From Osmia lignaria lignaria (Eukaryota; Arthropoda; Insecta; Hymenoptera; Megachilidae): 64,000 nt of DNA. The position numbers and the translations under genes are program-made. This document shows, in pieces, positions 11,090 to 23,814 of this stretch. Each line of letters starts with the position of its first letter. The stretch's first letter is position 1. The stretch covers positions 13,490,692-13,554,691 of the forward strand of contig NC_135039.1 in the NCBI RefSeq assembly GCF_051020975.1, read 5' to 3'. The notes under the pieces were generated by a model. It was not told the origin of the DNA, made no database searches, and saw only the letters and a program-made list of their open reading frames with translations.

Positions 11090-14000
11090 AATTAACTGTT
11101 TGTAAACAAAACTGATAGTACTCTTCCACTTAAAAGGGCTTGGTACGAAGAGGGCCAAAATGTGAATTTTATTGAATCAACATATTTATTATTATTGACA
11201 ATATTCTTTTGCTGTGTAAAAGATTTACGTACTTCGTGCGTTCAGAAATTTTATACCCCACGAAATGAAATTCGCGGCAAAGGGTATTTTTAATTATCTC
11301 ATCCCGTGGAAATATTTAATATGAAAAGAAGAAAGCGTTTTTTCGTTGGTAAACGAAAGTGGTTAAATTGCATTTAGAAAAGTATCTCCTTTTTAATCAT
11401 GGAAACGCAATTAAGATTTACAGCAAAATTTATATTCCAATTTATCAAATAAATCAATTTTAAATAAATTTTTTCTGCGATACTAAACAAGTCAAAGGTA
11501 AACCCATAACATACTGAAACTTTTCCCGAAATCCGTTAATATTTTCAGAATCATACGCGAACGGTTTACTAACAGGAAAATCTAGGAAACTTTATGGTGA
11601 ACTCGACAAAAGTCCGAAATAGGATTTTCGTTGAACAGAACTAAAAATTTCACCACGATTTATCGAGGCTTATGGTACACGTTTCTAGTGCCCCCTTTTT
11701 TTTCTGAAAAAAAAAAAAAAAAAAAAAATGGTTCAACAACTTCCAATCGTTCGAACGATCATTACTCGTTATTTCTTCTTTAATCCAAAGTCCATTGGAT
11801 TACAAAATCCCGATTTGTGATGGCATACCATTCGGTTATTTGTAAGAGTTCGTGGCTTAACTTATTATTCTCCTCGCTCGAACTTCATCTCCGTATCTTA
11901 TCGGGTCATGGTGACCATAAACAAACTACGATATTTCAACGGTATTTGAATTTAAACAGAAATTTGATCGATGAAAATTCTGTTTAAGAAAATAAAAATC
12001 TCGGAAGCTGGAAAATAGAAAAATCAGCACGTGTCGTGTTCTTTCCGACGTCTAAAGGATTTATCCTAGCGAATACTCGCCGTTCTTTGTGCATGTCACT
12101 GAAATTCGGTATACCTGCGTGAACGTAATGTCAACCATGATTCTTCTTCCTTTCTGTCGTCCTCTTTTCCTTTGTACTTTTACCAAATCGTTGAGAATAA
12201 GCTGACAGATCGACTGGAAAGGCTTTTCCACTGTGATGGGATTCGCATCACCTTGGAATCTCGTATCCTACCGAATACACTACCTAATAAAAGAACACAT
12301 ACTTCATATTTAAATAAAGTAATTCTCAAAATTTCAACTGTTTTTCGTTTCAATTTAAAATGAAGCGGAATGCTTTGAAAATGAAAGCTGTTTCAAAAGT
12401 GGGGCTCGTTTGAAAAAAAAGATCTGACCGGACTTCGTACACAGAAGCATTGTTGTCGAAACGTTTTTCACATTGACGACAAAATGAAACAGTTCTAATT
12501 GAAAAGTACATTTGGTTTTACATCCACGAAAACAGAACAAGGGTGTAATTGAAATACTGTTGAATTGTGGGTTCCACTATTTTTCCAAAAAATTTTCAAA
12601 TTTCATGAAAATTGTGTATTTTGCTTGGTTAATTTTCGCTAATTAATGGCTAATTTTATATAAAGATATGCATTTGTATAGACTTCGTTATTTTTTTTTC
12701 ATAATGGTTAAACAGATTTAAGGATCCTCGTTATGTGAACTATGACAGTAAGAAAAGCCCTCCCTGTCCCGCAATTAATCTTGGCAAGTTTTCGAAATTA
12801 ACCCCGCCACCTAGGCACTGGATAATCCTCCATTTACTCGCTCGTTCGGTTCCTTTCATCCCCCCCCTGGATACCACTGTAATACTTTTTAATAATGAAA
12901 ATCCCGTTTGTAGGCTGCCAGTCTGCAAGACACAGCGGGAGAAAGTTTTTAATGAGCGAAGATTTAGCCGATATGCGAGCAAGGAACATCATTTGAATTG
13001 CGAGTTCTTTGGAAAAGAAAATTTAATATCCGATTTCTGCCGAAATAGTAATCCACGCAGATTTCTATATCGAAATCGATAAAACAATTTTCTGGTACGT
13101 TTTGCCCCTAGGGCATTCTAGAGTGCCCTCAGAACTCTAGTTGTCCCTTTCTGGTTCATCTTCAAAGTAAATGTTGGATTTTCAACATTTTGATCATCCT
13201 GTATATTCTGTATTGTTTTCAATGTTTTATGTATTTTTTTAAGAGAACAAAGAGGAGTTATCGTTGTTTTTGTTCTCCTGTTTCACTAACTTTTCACGAG
13301 CAGAAACGATGCGGAAGCCAAATGCAACCATTTCGGCCTGACCGAAAATATAAAACCAGGGGTACGGGGGGTGGTTTCGTTTATTATTTCATGGGGCGAT
13401 GGCTTGCGGTAAAGATGTTCGACATATAACGATGATTTTGTTGCATACGGTTTTTTTCCCCTGGTGAAATTGATGTTTCATGGAAATTCGTGGGAGAGGG
13501 AGAAATAAAAAAGGAAAAAAATCACGCGAAACGTTATTCAAACTACGTGTTCCCGCAATACAATGTGTAAAAACATTTGGTCTATGCCAATATTTCATTT
13601 GTTGTTTAAATTACATTTTATGAACCTTTATTTTAAATCATTATTTATTTTTTGATTGAAATGTCAGTATTATTTCATATTGCAACTTATTGCAGAACAT
13701 ATAAAATTTAATTATTTTTTGAAAATGGTTAATTATCAATTAATTATAGTTTCATATTTTAATTACATTTTTAACGTTTTCGTATTAATTTCGCCAAAAG
13801 AACAAAAGAGAAATATATTCTTCTGGAATATTTTTAGTTCAAATCTACCAAAAAGGGAGTACACCTTTCTGTGACAGTATTTTCCATTTTATTTCACTTT
13901 GAAACGGTTACAACGTTAATCAGAGTCACGACCTTGTTAGTTCCACTGTATCTTCAGAGGAATTCTTCTGACGTCAATGTTTCACAAACGAACGGGAGCC

Positions 14001-14420
14001 ACGTGTGTAGTGAACACGATGCAAAATCGGAAATTCAAAGTAAGTTACCTTCGTTCGAAGCTGCGTTTGACACATCTATACTGATTCGTAGCCGTATGCG
14101 TCCTCTACTTTCGTCAGAACATGTCTTTCTATCGTAACTGTCCCCCCTACCATCTTCCTCCTATTCTTCTATTCTTTTGTATCAATCTGAAAGTCGATAT
14201 CCTGTACCCTTCTGCTTGTTCTTTGAATTCGTTCGTCACGATGCTATCAATTTTCGTTTTTTTTCTTTTTCATTTTGCAAAACTTGCTTTTGCTAAAGCC
14301 TTTGTGCTGAGTAACAAATTCAATTACTTGAGAATTTGTTGGATCGCAATTATTCTCTCAACAATTGTGTATATATATTGAAATTATAAAATTTTGTTGC
14401 AAAATTATTTGAATTTTAAA
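11090..14420. other. Noncoding stretch, no gene seen
   Basis: AT-rich DNA with a 22-base A run at 11707-11728. Short open frames (60-115 codons) occur on both strands without domain evidence. A consensus cAMP-response-type octamer TGACGTCA occurs at 13969-13976 but has no promoter-like surroundings. Confidence 0.5.
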
Positions 14421-14423
14421 TGG

Positions 14424-14690
14424 TACAGTGTTGAGCAAAGTAGACTTTCTTAGGGAAAATAGCGACGCATAGGACTGCGACCCCCACCACTTGCGTAGAA
14501 ACGTTCACGCGGGAGAATTTGAATTTCTTATTCGCACTTTCAGGTTACTAATTAAAAATTATGTTATTTTGATTCTAAATCACCTTTAATATTACTATTG
14601 TCAAAATGAAGGTTTGGAGAATTTTTGCTTGGCCTGCAACGCGAATTTCCCCAGGGAAATTCCCTATATGGGGACTAAGCTGTTAACAAA
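14424..14690 (+). mobile_element. Copy B of the CTAGGGAAAATGG element family (variant)
   Basis: The left end TACAGTGTTGAGCAAAGTAG, then ACTTTCTTAGGGAAAAT, closely matches the outer end of the 63.0-63.24 kb copy (reverse strand). The internal block CCCCACCACTTGCGT...ACGCGGG...AATTTGAA is shared with the 28.8 kb and 63.0 kb copies. The right boundary is uncertain. A CCCCAGGGAAATTCCC stretch at about 14648-14663 may be the decayed right end. Confidence 0.6.
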
Positions 14691-14699
14691 TTCATCAAA

Positions 14700-16080
14700 A
14701 TTCAACCGAAATAAAAAAAAAAAACAATTTCTCTTCTGTTGCAAACAATTCTCTCTCGTGATCAACAGTTGCCAAATTCAAGAAAATTGAACATACACAA
14801 TTAAAATCGAGCCAAAACGCAATGGGGGGAAAAAACAAATCCCTGTCAAAATTTCTCTTCCAAACAATTCACCCTCGTCATCAACCTCGAAATCGTTTGA
14901 ACTCTCGCGTTTATCGTGCGGTCGGGTCGGGCAACGAAAAGCAAAACGTAACGCACGAAACAACAGAGTGAAAAAAAGAGGGGATGAAAAAAAAAAAAAA
15001 AATCAGGGGAAAATAAGTTCGTTCCAATCAACGCGTATCGGTCGTGTGGTCGAACGAAATGGCAACCGTTGGAACGGCCGATTCAATTAAACGAAAGCGA
15101 GGTGCAAAAACAGGGTTTCGTTCTTGGCTTACTCGGCGTTTCATCAGCGTGGAAAGCGGAAATATTCCGCAGGAAGCGCGAGGGGGCGGCGGGAGGGGCG
15201 GGGGAGGAAAGGGAAAAAAGAAAATCCCCGGGCTAGTGCAACAACGTTTGTTGTTTGACGGACGTTTGTTTCAACCGGTCTGAGAAGGATTCTTCTCGTT
15301 ATTGGCCTGCCATTTGTTTCTGGCTGCTTTTGATACCTAGCCCCGACGATGATGTTTTTTGCGGTTAAAGAGCAGCTCGTTGATCTCCTCTTTCAACCTC
15401 GGGCGAAATGTTTAAACGTTTTTCAAAGCGACCCTGTTTCAACGGTGAAACTTAATAATGATATAACCGTCTGTTTCTGATTCGAGACTTCACTGTGAAG
15501 CTGGATATTTTTTTTTTATGCTAAAGAAGAGCTTTGGTAGGGTGCAAAATTCTCAGATGCTTCTACGTTTCTGTTTTCTGATTGTTTATTCGAGGAAGAG
15601 AATTATTAATCCCCAAAGTCTAAGGAACAATGGGCCACTCGTAGAGAATACACAGCTTCTCCATGAATCATCTTAAGCTAGAATGCAGCCAAAGCATCCG
15701 GCTGTCGGAAGAGAGCTATCTGCTCGGGCAATTAGACAGCCTCGTGCTTACCATTCGATTAGTCCCTAATTACATTTACCTGTAGCTGCTGCATCATCCC
15801 CCTTCAACTTGGAACTCTAACTAGACATACTCGGACATGCGTGATCGTCGATGTGCATCATGTGAACGTCATACACGAATGTATATCGAGTGGGGCAATT
15901 CCAGTGTTACAGGCAGGTATGAGTGCCTTTGTGATACACTAGGAGGTTCTTAGAGATGAGTTTGCCATACCTAAAAACCATACTTAAAATTTTTTAAATC
16001 TAACATTTGAGTAGGGTAACGTGTATAATTATTGACCCTTTTCCTAAAAAAGGAAGGAATACAGCATAATGCGTTTCTTT
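14700..16080. other. Noncoding stretch, no gene seen
   Basis: This includes a GC-rich patch at 15180-15225 (GGGGCGGGGGAGG-like) giving short open frames in several phases. No domain or splice structure is supported. Confidence 0.5.
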
Positions 16081-16082
16081 GT

Positions 16083-16142
16083 CCTCGGATGGCGGACCAT
16101 GGAGAGAGGCCCGGGACGGCGGACCATGGAGAGAGCCCCGAG
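16083..16142 (+). repeat. Dispersed GGCGGACCATGGAGAG motif, copies 2 and 3 in tandem
   Basis: GGCGGACCATGGAGAGAG occurs at 16091-16108 and again at 16118-16135, a 27-bp tandem arrangement. The first copy is preceded by TCCTCGGAT, as at 26086. The second is followed by CCCCGAG, as at 26116. Confidence 0.9.
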
Positions 16143-16149
16143 ACTTTTT

Positions 16150-17005
16150 CAGGAATATGGTCAATCATTATATAGAGATCCATTTCATTAAATTTCAGTT
16201 GAAATTTAAGAAGTTCCAAAATTTAGAGGGATGATAATAAAGTAAATCGTCAGCTGTGTCAGTGGTTAGTTATTTGAGGAAGAAAAACTTTGACGTGAAA
16301 ATGCGAGCGATATTGCACGGCAAACGAACAGTTTAAAAATTAATTTGTAGCTTTACATAGTTTTCAGCTTGTTTCGCCCGCTTCATAAGGCGTCCGTCAG
16401 ATACTGAAGGATTCCTGCGACTCAGATGAAACGATATTGGACGAAACTTTTTTCAATAAAAGCATTTCCCTTTTATCTGATTAATCTCCACAAAATTCCG
16501 CAGTAACTTCAATTGAATTCATATTTAAAAATTGCACGGGTACAAAACTCCGGCAAAATTACATTTCAACCCCCTCTGTATGGATTGAAATTGAACCTGC
16601 ATCGTGTTTCGCAATAAATCTTTAACCTGGATTTTCTCAAAGAAACGAAATATTAAATAATCGAAAATTTTGGCAAACAAAAGAATTTTCACTTCTGTTT
16701 AGTCGAAGTTGTTATTGAAAGTGTTTTTCGTTATCTGGGGCAGCGTTCCGGGAAAAGGGGTCGTTTCTCGTCGAACGTTATTGATTGCACGCAGAATTAC
16801 GCGGGGATTATTTGTAACGTTATACAGCGACCGATCGAGCGTTACTAATTGCCGGTACAAACAAATGTACAGCACCGTTTGAAGGTACGCAATGGACGTT
16901 TTGCCCCTGTCCGACAACGTTTCAGCAAATAGAAGTTTATGACAGCTTTAGAACTGTTTATGACTTGAATGAAACGTCATAAAATATTGTGTTAAGTTGT
17001 TTTAA
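16150..17005. other. Noncoding stretch, no gene seen
   Basis: Single-copy DNA. The segment at about 16730-16920 is more CpG-rich than its surroundings, but I see no exon or RNA structure. Confidence 0.5.
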
Positions 17006-17013
17006 GTACATTT

Positions 17014-17050
17014 GCCATCAAAACTGGCTTCCCTGGGGAAAATGCTGATG
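17014..17050 (+). mobile_element. Fragment of the CTAGGGAAAATGG element family
   Basis: CATCAAAACTGGCTTCCCTG followed by GGGAAAATG fits the family's end signature, but only about 30 bp are recognisable. Confidence 0.35.
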
Positions 17051-17059
17051 CTGATTTCT

Positions 17060-18840
17060 TTTTTTTTTTTAATATCTATTGTTCTCTGATCACACTGTGT
17101 TTTAGAAGAGAAGTTTTTAATTTGTTAATAAAATGAAATAAAGAGCAAGTCTCGTCAAGAATACGTATCGTCGAGAAGGAATTCTAATTAGTCAGCACAC
17201 CCACGTATTATCAACCCTTTGCGAACGGCTGCCTGTTGCCCTACGATAACGCCACCCCCTCGCGAGGCGACCACAAGGCGCTTAGGGTGCCTCGAAGGGT
17301 GCCTCACAACGACGTTTAAACCGCTCGAATTTACTCGCATAGGTGGTGCCAGCGATGCAAAAATTCTCGAACGATTGCAAAAACCGTCTCTGGAAGCTGA
17401 GATTAAACAGATTAGGGCGGGATCGATGTTGACCCTTTGCGAATATATCAGGGCCCCTTGCATACTTGCAGCAGTGTTCAGAAAATATTAGTGCCATTAT
17501 TTATTAAATATAATTAGTAATTAAATTTTATGGGTGAACAAAAATTAAAGAAATTGCTTTTGAAGGAGTGATATGAATTATGGAAACGAATTTTGATTTC
17601 TTTAATGAATAATCTCTGATTCTGTGATAACATATATGTTGTAAAAAATTATTGAAAGGGACGAGAAATGAAAGAAAATCAATTAACTGTGTTCCAATAA
17701 TCTTTTGAATAACGAAAATGAATTTTGATTTTACTTAAATGAAAATGTATGATTTGATAATAAATATTTATGTTACGGAAATTTATTAAAAAGAGTGAGC
17801 TTAATGATGGATATTGGAAATGAAAGAAATGAATGAACTGCTTTTCAAGCAATGTTTTGAATTATAGAAATTAATTTTGATTTAATTTCAATGAAAATCT
17901 GATTCTTCGCTAGCACATACTATCAAAAGTTTATAAAAAAAGAAAAGAAAGTTTAAAGATACAGATTTGAAATGAAAGAAAATAAATAAATTTTTAGAAA
18001 TACATTAATGTTAACAAAATAAAATCCACGTTTCCCTAAACGTTTCTTGTTTTATTTGTTTAACATTATATGTGACTAATTATTAACATTTAAATTTCAT
18101 TCTAAATTTTTAACAAAACATCCTTCGCTATGCATGTTTGTTATTGCTTAATTGAAAACGGGCTATCTGTAAAATTTTTTCGAATTTGTTACTAATAATT
18201 TTTTCTATTCAATCTTCTAAAACGCTTTGCTTGAGGATTTTCCAAAATACAAAAATATGAAGTAATGGAATCTTATCCTGTTGCAGGTAATCTAAGAGTT
18301 TGAGAAGAATTGAATTCCGTTTTTTTTATGAAATTTTGGAAACTTTTTATTTTTCCTTTTTTTTTTTTAAGACTTTTGCGATCCAGTGCTGAAGATAACG
18401 GATACCATATATTTATTTTTCAGACGTTTAAGCATTATTTTAGTTTCAAATTAATAAATATAATTGTACAGTATTGAGTACTGTACATATCAATATGTGA
18501 AATTTATAAAACCAATTTTTGTTAATTTATTATTAATAAAAATCATCAGGTAATTTCATCTTATCAAAACTGTTCTGTGTAAAAATGTAGAAAACAAATT
18601 AACACAGTCAATTAAAGCACAATTAGTGGAATGAAATTGAGAGCTTTTTAATTTTTACACGAATTACTACATTTCAAAATTTTATTTATAAATATAAAAT
18701 TTCAACCTTCTATAATTCAAAACTTGCCATTTATAAAAATGAAAACAGTACACGAATTATAAGATGAATAAAAAGATCCATAAATGAAAAATAAACTTGT
18801 TTACCTTAAAAATTTGTTCACTCTTTATTTCAGCCGTTCC
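17060..18840. other. Strongly AT-rich noncoding stretch
   Basis: From about 17480 to 18840 the sequence is markedly AT-rich with many short A and T runs. A loosely repeated wording (GAAATGAAAGAAAATnAATnAA) recurs at about 17666-17690, 17818-17840 and 17970-17995, which may be a decayed tandem repeat. The open frames at 17188-17497 overlap on both strands and have no domain. Confidence 0.45.
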
Positions 18841-18843
18841 CAT

Positions 18844-18868
18844 AAAATAAAATAAAATAAAATAAAAA
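18844..18868 (+). repeat. AAAAT pentanucleotide microsatellite
   Basis: About five consecutive AAAAT units lie directly downstream of CCCAT. Confidence 0.85.
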
Positions 18869-18899
18869 TAGTCATGGCGCAGCAGAACATTCCTAACAT

Positions 18900-19270
18900 T
18901 CAGATTTCCAAAACGCAGCTGTCTCTCTTTTCACCCTCTGTCGCTTGCTTTCTTATCTTCTATCTCACTCTTTCTCTATCTGTCTCCAATATTATGTTCG
19001 TAGTCGTAGTGATACACCAATGATCCTTTTCTTAACCCCATATCTATCGTATTTATGTGTACGTTTTTTCTAACTCTTCTCTTTTCTGTTTTACTTTACA
19101 GAGATACTCTGCACAGCGGGCAAAAGGTACGAGCCTCCCTACATTTTACAATATCTTTTTTTTTTGTTTCTCTTTTTCTTCCGTTTGTTGTCTGTCTCTC
19201 TTTCTCTGTTGCTCACTTTCTCTGTCTGTCTTCGTCTCTCTTCCAACCCCCTTTGTGCCTATCGCGTTTC
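18900..19270 (+). other. Pyrimidine-rich tract (C/T strand asymmetry)
   Basis: This stretch is dominated by CTCTTT, TCTCTGTCT and CTTTTT runs on the plus strand. It is interrupted only near 18985-19060 and by the purine-containing 25-nt segment at 19102-19126. Such tracts flank alternatively spliced exons in animal introns (PTB/CELF-type binding sites). They also generate long open frames of Ser/Phe/Leu by composition, which explains the overlapping frames here. Confidence 0.5.
19102..19126 (+). other. Candidate 25-nt microexon
   Basis: Upstream lies a branch-like TTCTAACTC (about 19068), a long C/T tract and TTTACAG, a strong 3' splice-site pattern ending at 19101. Downstream lies AAAAG|GTACGAG, an acceptable 5' splice site at 19127. 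The intervening 25 nt (23 nt if the next AG is used) read in one phase as DTLHSGQK. Flanking pyrimidine-rich sequence on both sides is typical of regulated microexons. I do not recognise the peptide. The call is an inference from splice motifs alone. Confidence 0.2.
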
Positions 19271-19274
19271 ATCT

Positions 19275-22200
19275 TTCGCCATTGAAATAAATTCGGTGAA
19301 GCAAAAAATGTGTAATGTTACCGAAAATTTTAGGGATGTTTCTTCAGGGTAAACTGTGAGAAAACATGAAGAATTTTAAATTATTCTCTTTAATATTCAA
19401 TAATTAATACATTAAAACATGCACCAAAAATCATTTTCTCATCTACTTTGCTTAATTACAGTCCGACAAGAATGCTTTTTAATTTTCGTATTTTAATCTT
19501 TAAATGAAAATACTCGTAGGATTTAATTCAATTGAATTCGTGAATAATATCTGTCCCATCCCCAATTGACCCCCTCCCCCCATACTGCACCCGAAAAATG
19601 TCCCCTCGGTCTTCAGTCTTCTCTGATTCACGTAAGTAGATATACATTTTAATTTCTTTAAGTTATCACCATGCATCAGTATTTTCTGAACGATGTGACT
19701 GAATTTAATATAATGTCGCTATAGCAAATCAGATTGACTGATGGCGGGGAACAGGCTAGCTAATAATGGCGGGAAAGAACCTAAACGATGCTTTGGTAAT
19801 TTTGGTCAGAAAATTCGACGAGTCGATCGCGTTCGCAGCTTCCAATGGATTTCCCGTGTTCGTTCGTACGTATCGCTAGGAAAGCCACGACTTACGCGAA
19901 TATCCCGTGACTTATGCCTCCCGTTACCCGTACCGGGTCCTTTGAATATCACCCTCCTCGTGGTTTAAGCGCTTCTCCCTTCGCCCGAACCCCTCCGATT
20001 AGCAAGCCGCTCGAATCGCACGATATCAAGTTTCCGCTAAGCAAACGGAATTAGCCGAGCTACTTCTGATGTTTCCAGGAAATGTGATTCTCAGAAATGA
20101 ACCGTTTCATGAGCTTCAAAACCTATTCGAGTCAATTTTGTAATTAGCTTTTTAATTAGGTTCGTACGTTACAAATTATTTCATAAATTAAGGTAATTAT
20201 TTTTCGTTGTAGATTATTTTAAAAAATTATTAAAGTTGCTATAGAAAGTGCTGTGGGATAGAATTTTCTTCCTTTAAATCTTATGGAAAAACCAGTATGG
20301 TGCAGAATTTCTGCTCGAATCTGTCGGAAAGGTAGCTGGTCCGACAATAGTCGAAGATAGCCAAGGTATCCGCAAAGAGAGGATCCAGGGGGTGGATCGA
20401 ACGGCAGAAGACGTTGAATCGTATTTAAATTTCAAATGCCCCTTGAGAAACCAGCGCGGCCGGATATAATCGGATATCCGGACGTTCCGTGGAAAGCTAG
20501 GTATTACGCTCGATGTTACGGGGATACCGATTTACCTGAGTAACCAGCTGGAAAGCAACTAGAAATAAACTGTGCTCCCTTTGAACACGGTATCATCCTT
20601 GAAACGTTCATACCCTTTACCTCGACCGTCGTATCTTCATTCTACCCTTGTTCTGTGATGTCATATCACTTCATATCTATGATACTTCTCATCCTTTTTC
20701 ATTTATTTCTACATACAGGGTGGCAAAAATGTCAGAAGGGCGTTTGAAAAATTCAAATTAAAATTGAAATTGTAGAATACTATTTCAATATATTTATTTT
20801 GATACGTGTCAAAAAAATTTAATATTCGTCCATTTTGTACATGCGTCACTTTCTCCCTTTTGAATTCAATTTTCTGTCCGACTAGTCTCGGTTTCAATTT
20901 TTTAAAATGTATCGACTGGTACAAACGCTCTTTGTGTTACGTGTGCATTTGACGTGCAGGCATTGCCACGTGTCCTTACCAAATTCGCAGCTGTATATTC
21001 GTCAATAATCGATTTTCCAATTTCTAGTCGACATTCATTCACCCTACGTTATTCGAACGTTTATGCGACGATTCCTTTCGAAAAAGTTGAATTTCCAGTA
21101 ATATTGCAGAGAAATCGAAAAGCCGCGAAAGGGAGCAACTTGATCTCATCATGGTTCATCAGTTCGTATCGACCTGTTCGATACTCGTTATATTCGATAA
21201 TCAGCCAATGGACGATCGAAACGACCGTCCTGATTACCGATCACCAACTGCGCTCGAGTTTTCATCCCTTTGCTCGCATAATCTACATCCCCAACCCCCC
21301 TTCGTTCCCTTTTGTCCCGTGTCGCGCTCCTCTCGATCTCGAGTGGTGTGTCGAGACCTATAGGAGCATTAGTCTCCTCGAATCGTTAATTAACCGTTTG
21401 ATGCTGGACTCGGTCCACTGGACGCTCTTGTACCCAATGTTTATCGTCCTTCACTGACTGTACCCTGTTCTAACCTGAATGTTTAAACTATTGTTAATTA
21501 AGGCCCTTATCCCTCAATTCAGATTCCCAATAATCATTGTATCTTTGGGAAATTTTGATTAAAAATGGAATTCATTTAATGTTTTTCAAAGACCAAAGGG
21601 CAAATAGGGGTAGAAGCCTATGTTGCCCCCAGGTGTACACTTGGAACATTCTCCTTTATTTACAAATTCGAATATATCAGGATATCCTGTACTTGGATCT
21701 GTATTTTGGATCTCGGAACCCATAGCACGTACTCCATACGAAACATGCTGGTTCACGAAATATCGTGTTCGTTAAAGTCGAACGACCGATGTATGTTCGT
21801 ATTCAGTTTGCTCATCGATCGACGAAAGCCGATCTTCTCTGCTCTTAGGAGGCTGGAAGTGAAACGTACCGACATGGTATAACCAGCAGGTAACCGGAGA
21901 AGCTTAACGGACATACGTCCACCTTCGTGCATCCGTGTTAGACCCGTTCCATAGCCAGATAATTTAGGTCACCTCACTTGCTTGGGGATGATCCTCCTCC
22001 CTTGATACACAACAATAGTCATTAGAGGATCGGTTCGACGCCTCGCCAATACCCTCCAAGAAGGTGATAACGATGACGTCGATAATGATGATGATGGCTA
22101 TGCTGATGGAACTCTGTGGCAAATACCACCCATCGTCAACCAGTTAAGTCCTGGTGCCTTCAGACCTTAGGCGTTGAGTGGTTAAGTGGTGCCATGTGGG

Positions 22201-23775
22201 CCAACAGTAACCCCCGATATTTCTCATTTAATTTCCACTTCTGGCATGTGGATTTAACAGTAAAGAACACGAAAGGGTTAACTTGAACTTGTCGATTGAT
22301 GTTATTTCAACGTCATATCAGTTCGACCTAGCTGCCCAAACGTACCCGGCAAATATTCCCTCGACCGAAATATAATTAGTCGGTTAATTAGCAGCCGGAT
22401 GTGGCTGTACATGCGCCGTGGCCACGATAAGATTTGCGTATGTGCATTTCGAGGCTTATTCTGAATCTTTCATGAAGGTGTCCGACTACGGACCTTATGC
22501 ATAATGGACGTTGCATGAATGTCGAGATACAGTAAGTACGGACCTGTATCGAATTGGCGTTCTTAAGCACGAGATGGTATCTTTCAATTTTTCATTAAAA
22601 AGACACTGGTTCAATTTCGACCCTAACCACCGTAACCTAGAAATATACCGAGACTTCAACAGAATGAAATTTGATCTTGTCTTGGTATTTAAGGATTAAC
22701 ATCCCGACGTCGTGTTATCCTTTTTCACCGAGCAGAACCTGCGTCAGATCTTCAAATCCTTAGATTGAAGAACGATGAGGAAGTAGGGGAAAGGTTGCTC
22801 GAGCATCGTCGCATGAGAAGTTGAAATATCGTCGGACGTTGTTTGTCTCGAGGGCATACACCCTCGTTAGGCAGGCAAATATGCGACAAAAGACTTGAGG
22901 GAGGATGGGAGAAAGACGAAGAGACTTAATAATACAAGATATTATAATTGCGGGGGAAAAGGGTCCGAGGTTGAAGGAGCGTACGATCGTTAATAAGACA
23001 TGTTCGACACGAAAATTGATCTCGAATGCATCCTCTTGTAAGGAGGAAGGTTGTTAAATGTTTCGGTAAGATTACGCGGAAAGTTCGGAGATATTAAATT
23101 TATTATTCTTGCTACTTTTCAGCGAACTTAATACTGAATTAATTATTAGAATATTGTAACACCGTTGAAGAGGTATTAGACATGTATATTTAAAGCAAAA
23201 TTTCTGATTTGCAGTGATTGATTATGCATAGATAGATTTTGAGGTTATTTGACGCCATATTGGATTCTACCCATAATCCACATAAAGTTAATTCGCATAG
23301 GTGGCGCTCGTAAATCAGATTATAAATGGAAGTCAAAGTAATCTCAAGGAAAACAATTAAACTTGAAAAATTTCGAAACTTTTTAAAATTTACGATCATT
23401 TACCATTTACAGAAGCGTAAAATTAGGGATATAAAGGACTCTTTGGTCCGCTGGAAAGGTAGCAAGAAGTGGTATCATAGATAAGCTTAAGTTAAAGGCT
23501 CGCAAAATTTCAACGACTAATTCCCGTCGTCTTTCGCAGACCCGCCCACGTTGCCTCTCTCAACGCCACTTTGTACAAACAATCTTGGCGCGAAATTACC
23601 CCTTGCCTTTTCTTATGTCCTTGCCACGGTTATTTGTCGAGAAAGATCGAGAGGTAAGGCTCGCTGTTGCGGAAAATGAAAGTTGTCTTCTGAAGGAGTT
23701 CCCTTACCACTGAGCTTGTTCACGCGTGCGTACATAACCTCTCTAAACAACGGTCATCTTAATAACCCGCGAATG
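19275..23775. other. Noncoding stretch, no gene seen
   Basis: This contains the longest open frame in the window (20954-21457, 167 codons, plus strand). It has no domain or signal peptide that I recognise, and a second frame is open across part of it. Its length is near the chance maximum for this much sequence. CpG-richer single-copy patches occur at 19760-20060 and 21860-22080. Confidence 0.45.
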
Positions 23776-23780
23776 CTTCG

Positions 23781-23812
23781 TTAGGTTAGGTTAGGTTAGG
23801 TTAGGTTAGGTT
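23781..23812 (+). repeat. Interstitial telomere-type (TTAGG)6 array
   Basis: Six perfect TTAGG units plus TT. TTAGG is the ancestral arthropod telomere repeat and is used by bees, ants and moths. Surrounding sequence is ordinary, so this is an interstitial array and not a chromosome end. Confidence 0.95.
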
Positions 23813-23814
23813 TT

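Noticed and set aside
20278..20469. A 63-codon frame without ATG that reads like a hydrophilic protein segment
   Set aside because: No flanking acceptor and donor pair was found, and no family was recognised. Most likely coincidence.
20714..20735. ACAGGGTGGCAAAAATGTC, reminiscent of insect transposon ends
   Set aside because: No inverted partner or duplication was found, and similar short words (33581, 34528, 41270) are not collinear.
20954..21457. Longest open frame, 167 codons on the plus strand
   Set aside because: No recognisable domain, no splice or promoter context, and a second frame is open across part of it. Length is near the chance maximum for six frames of 64 kb.
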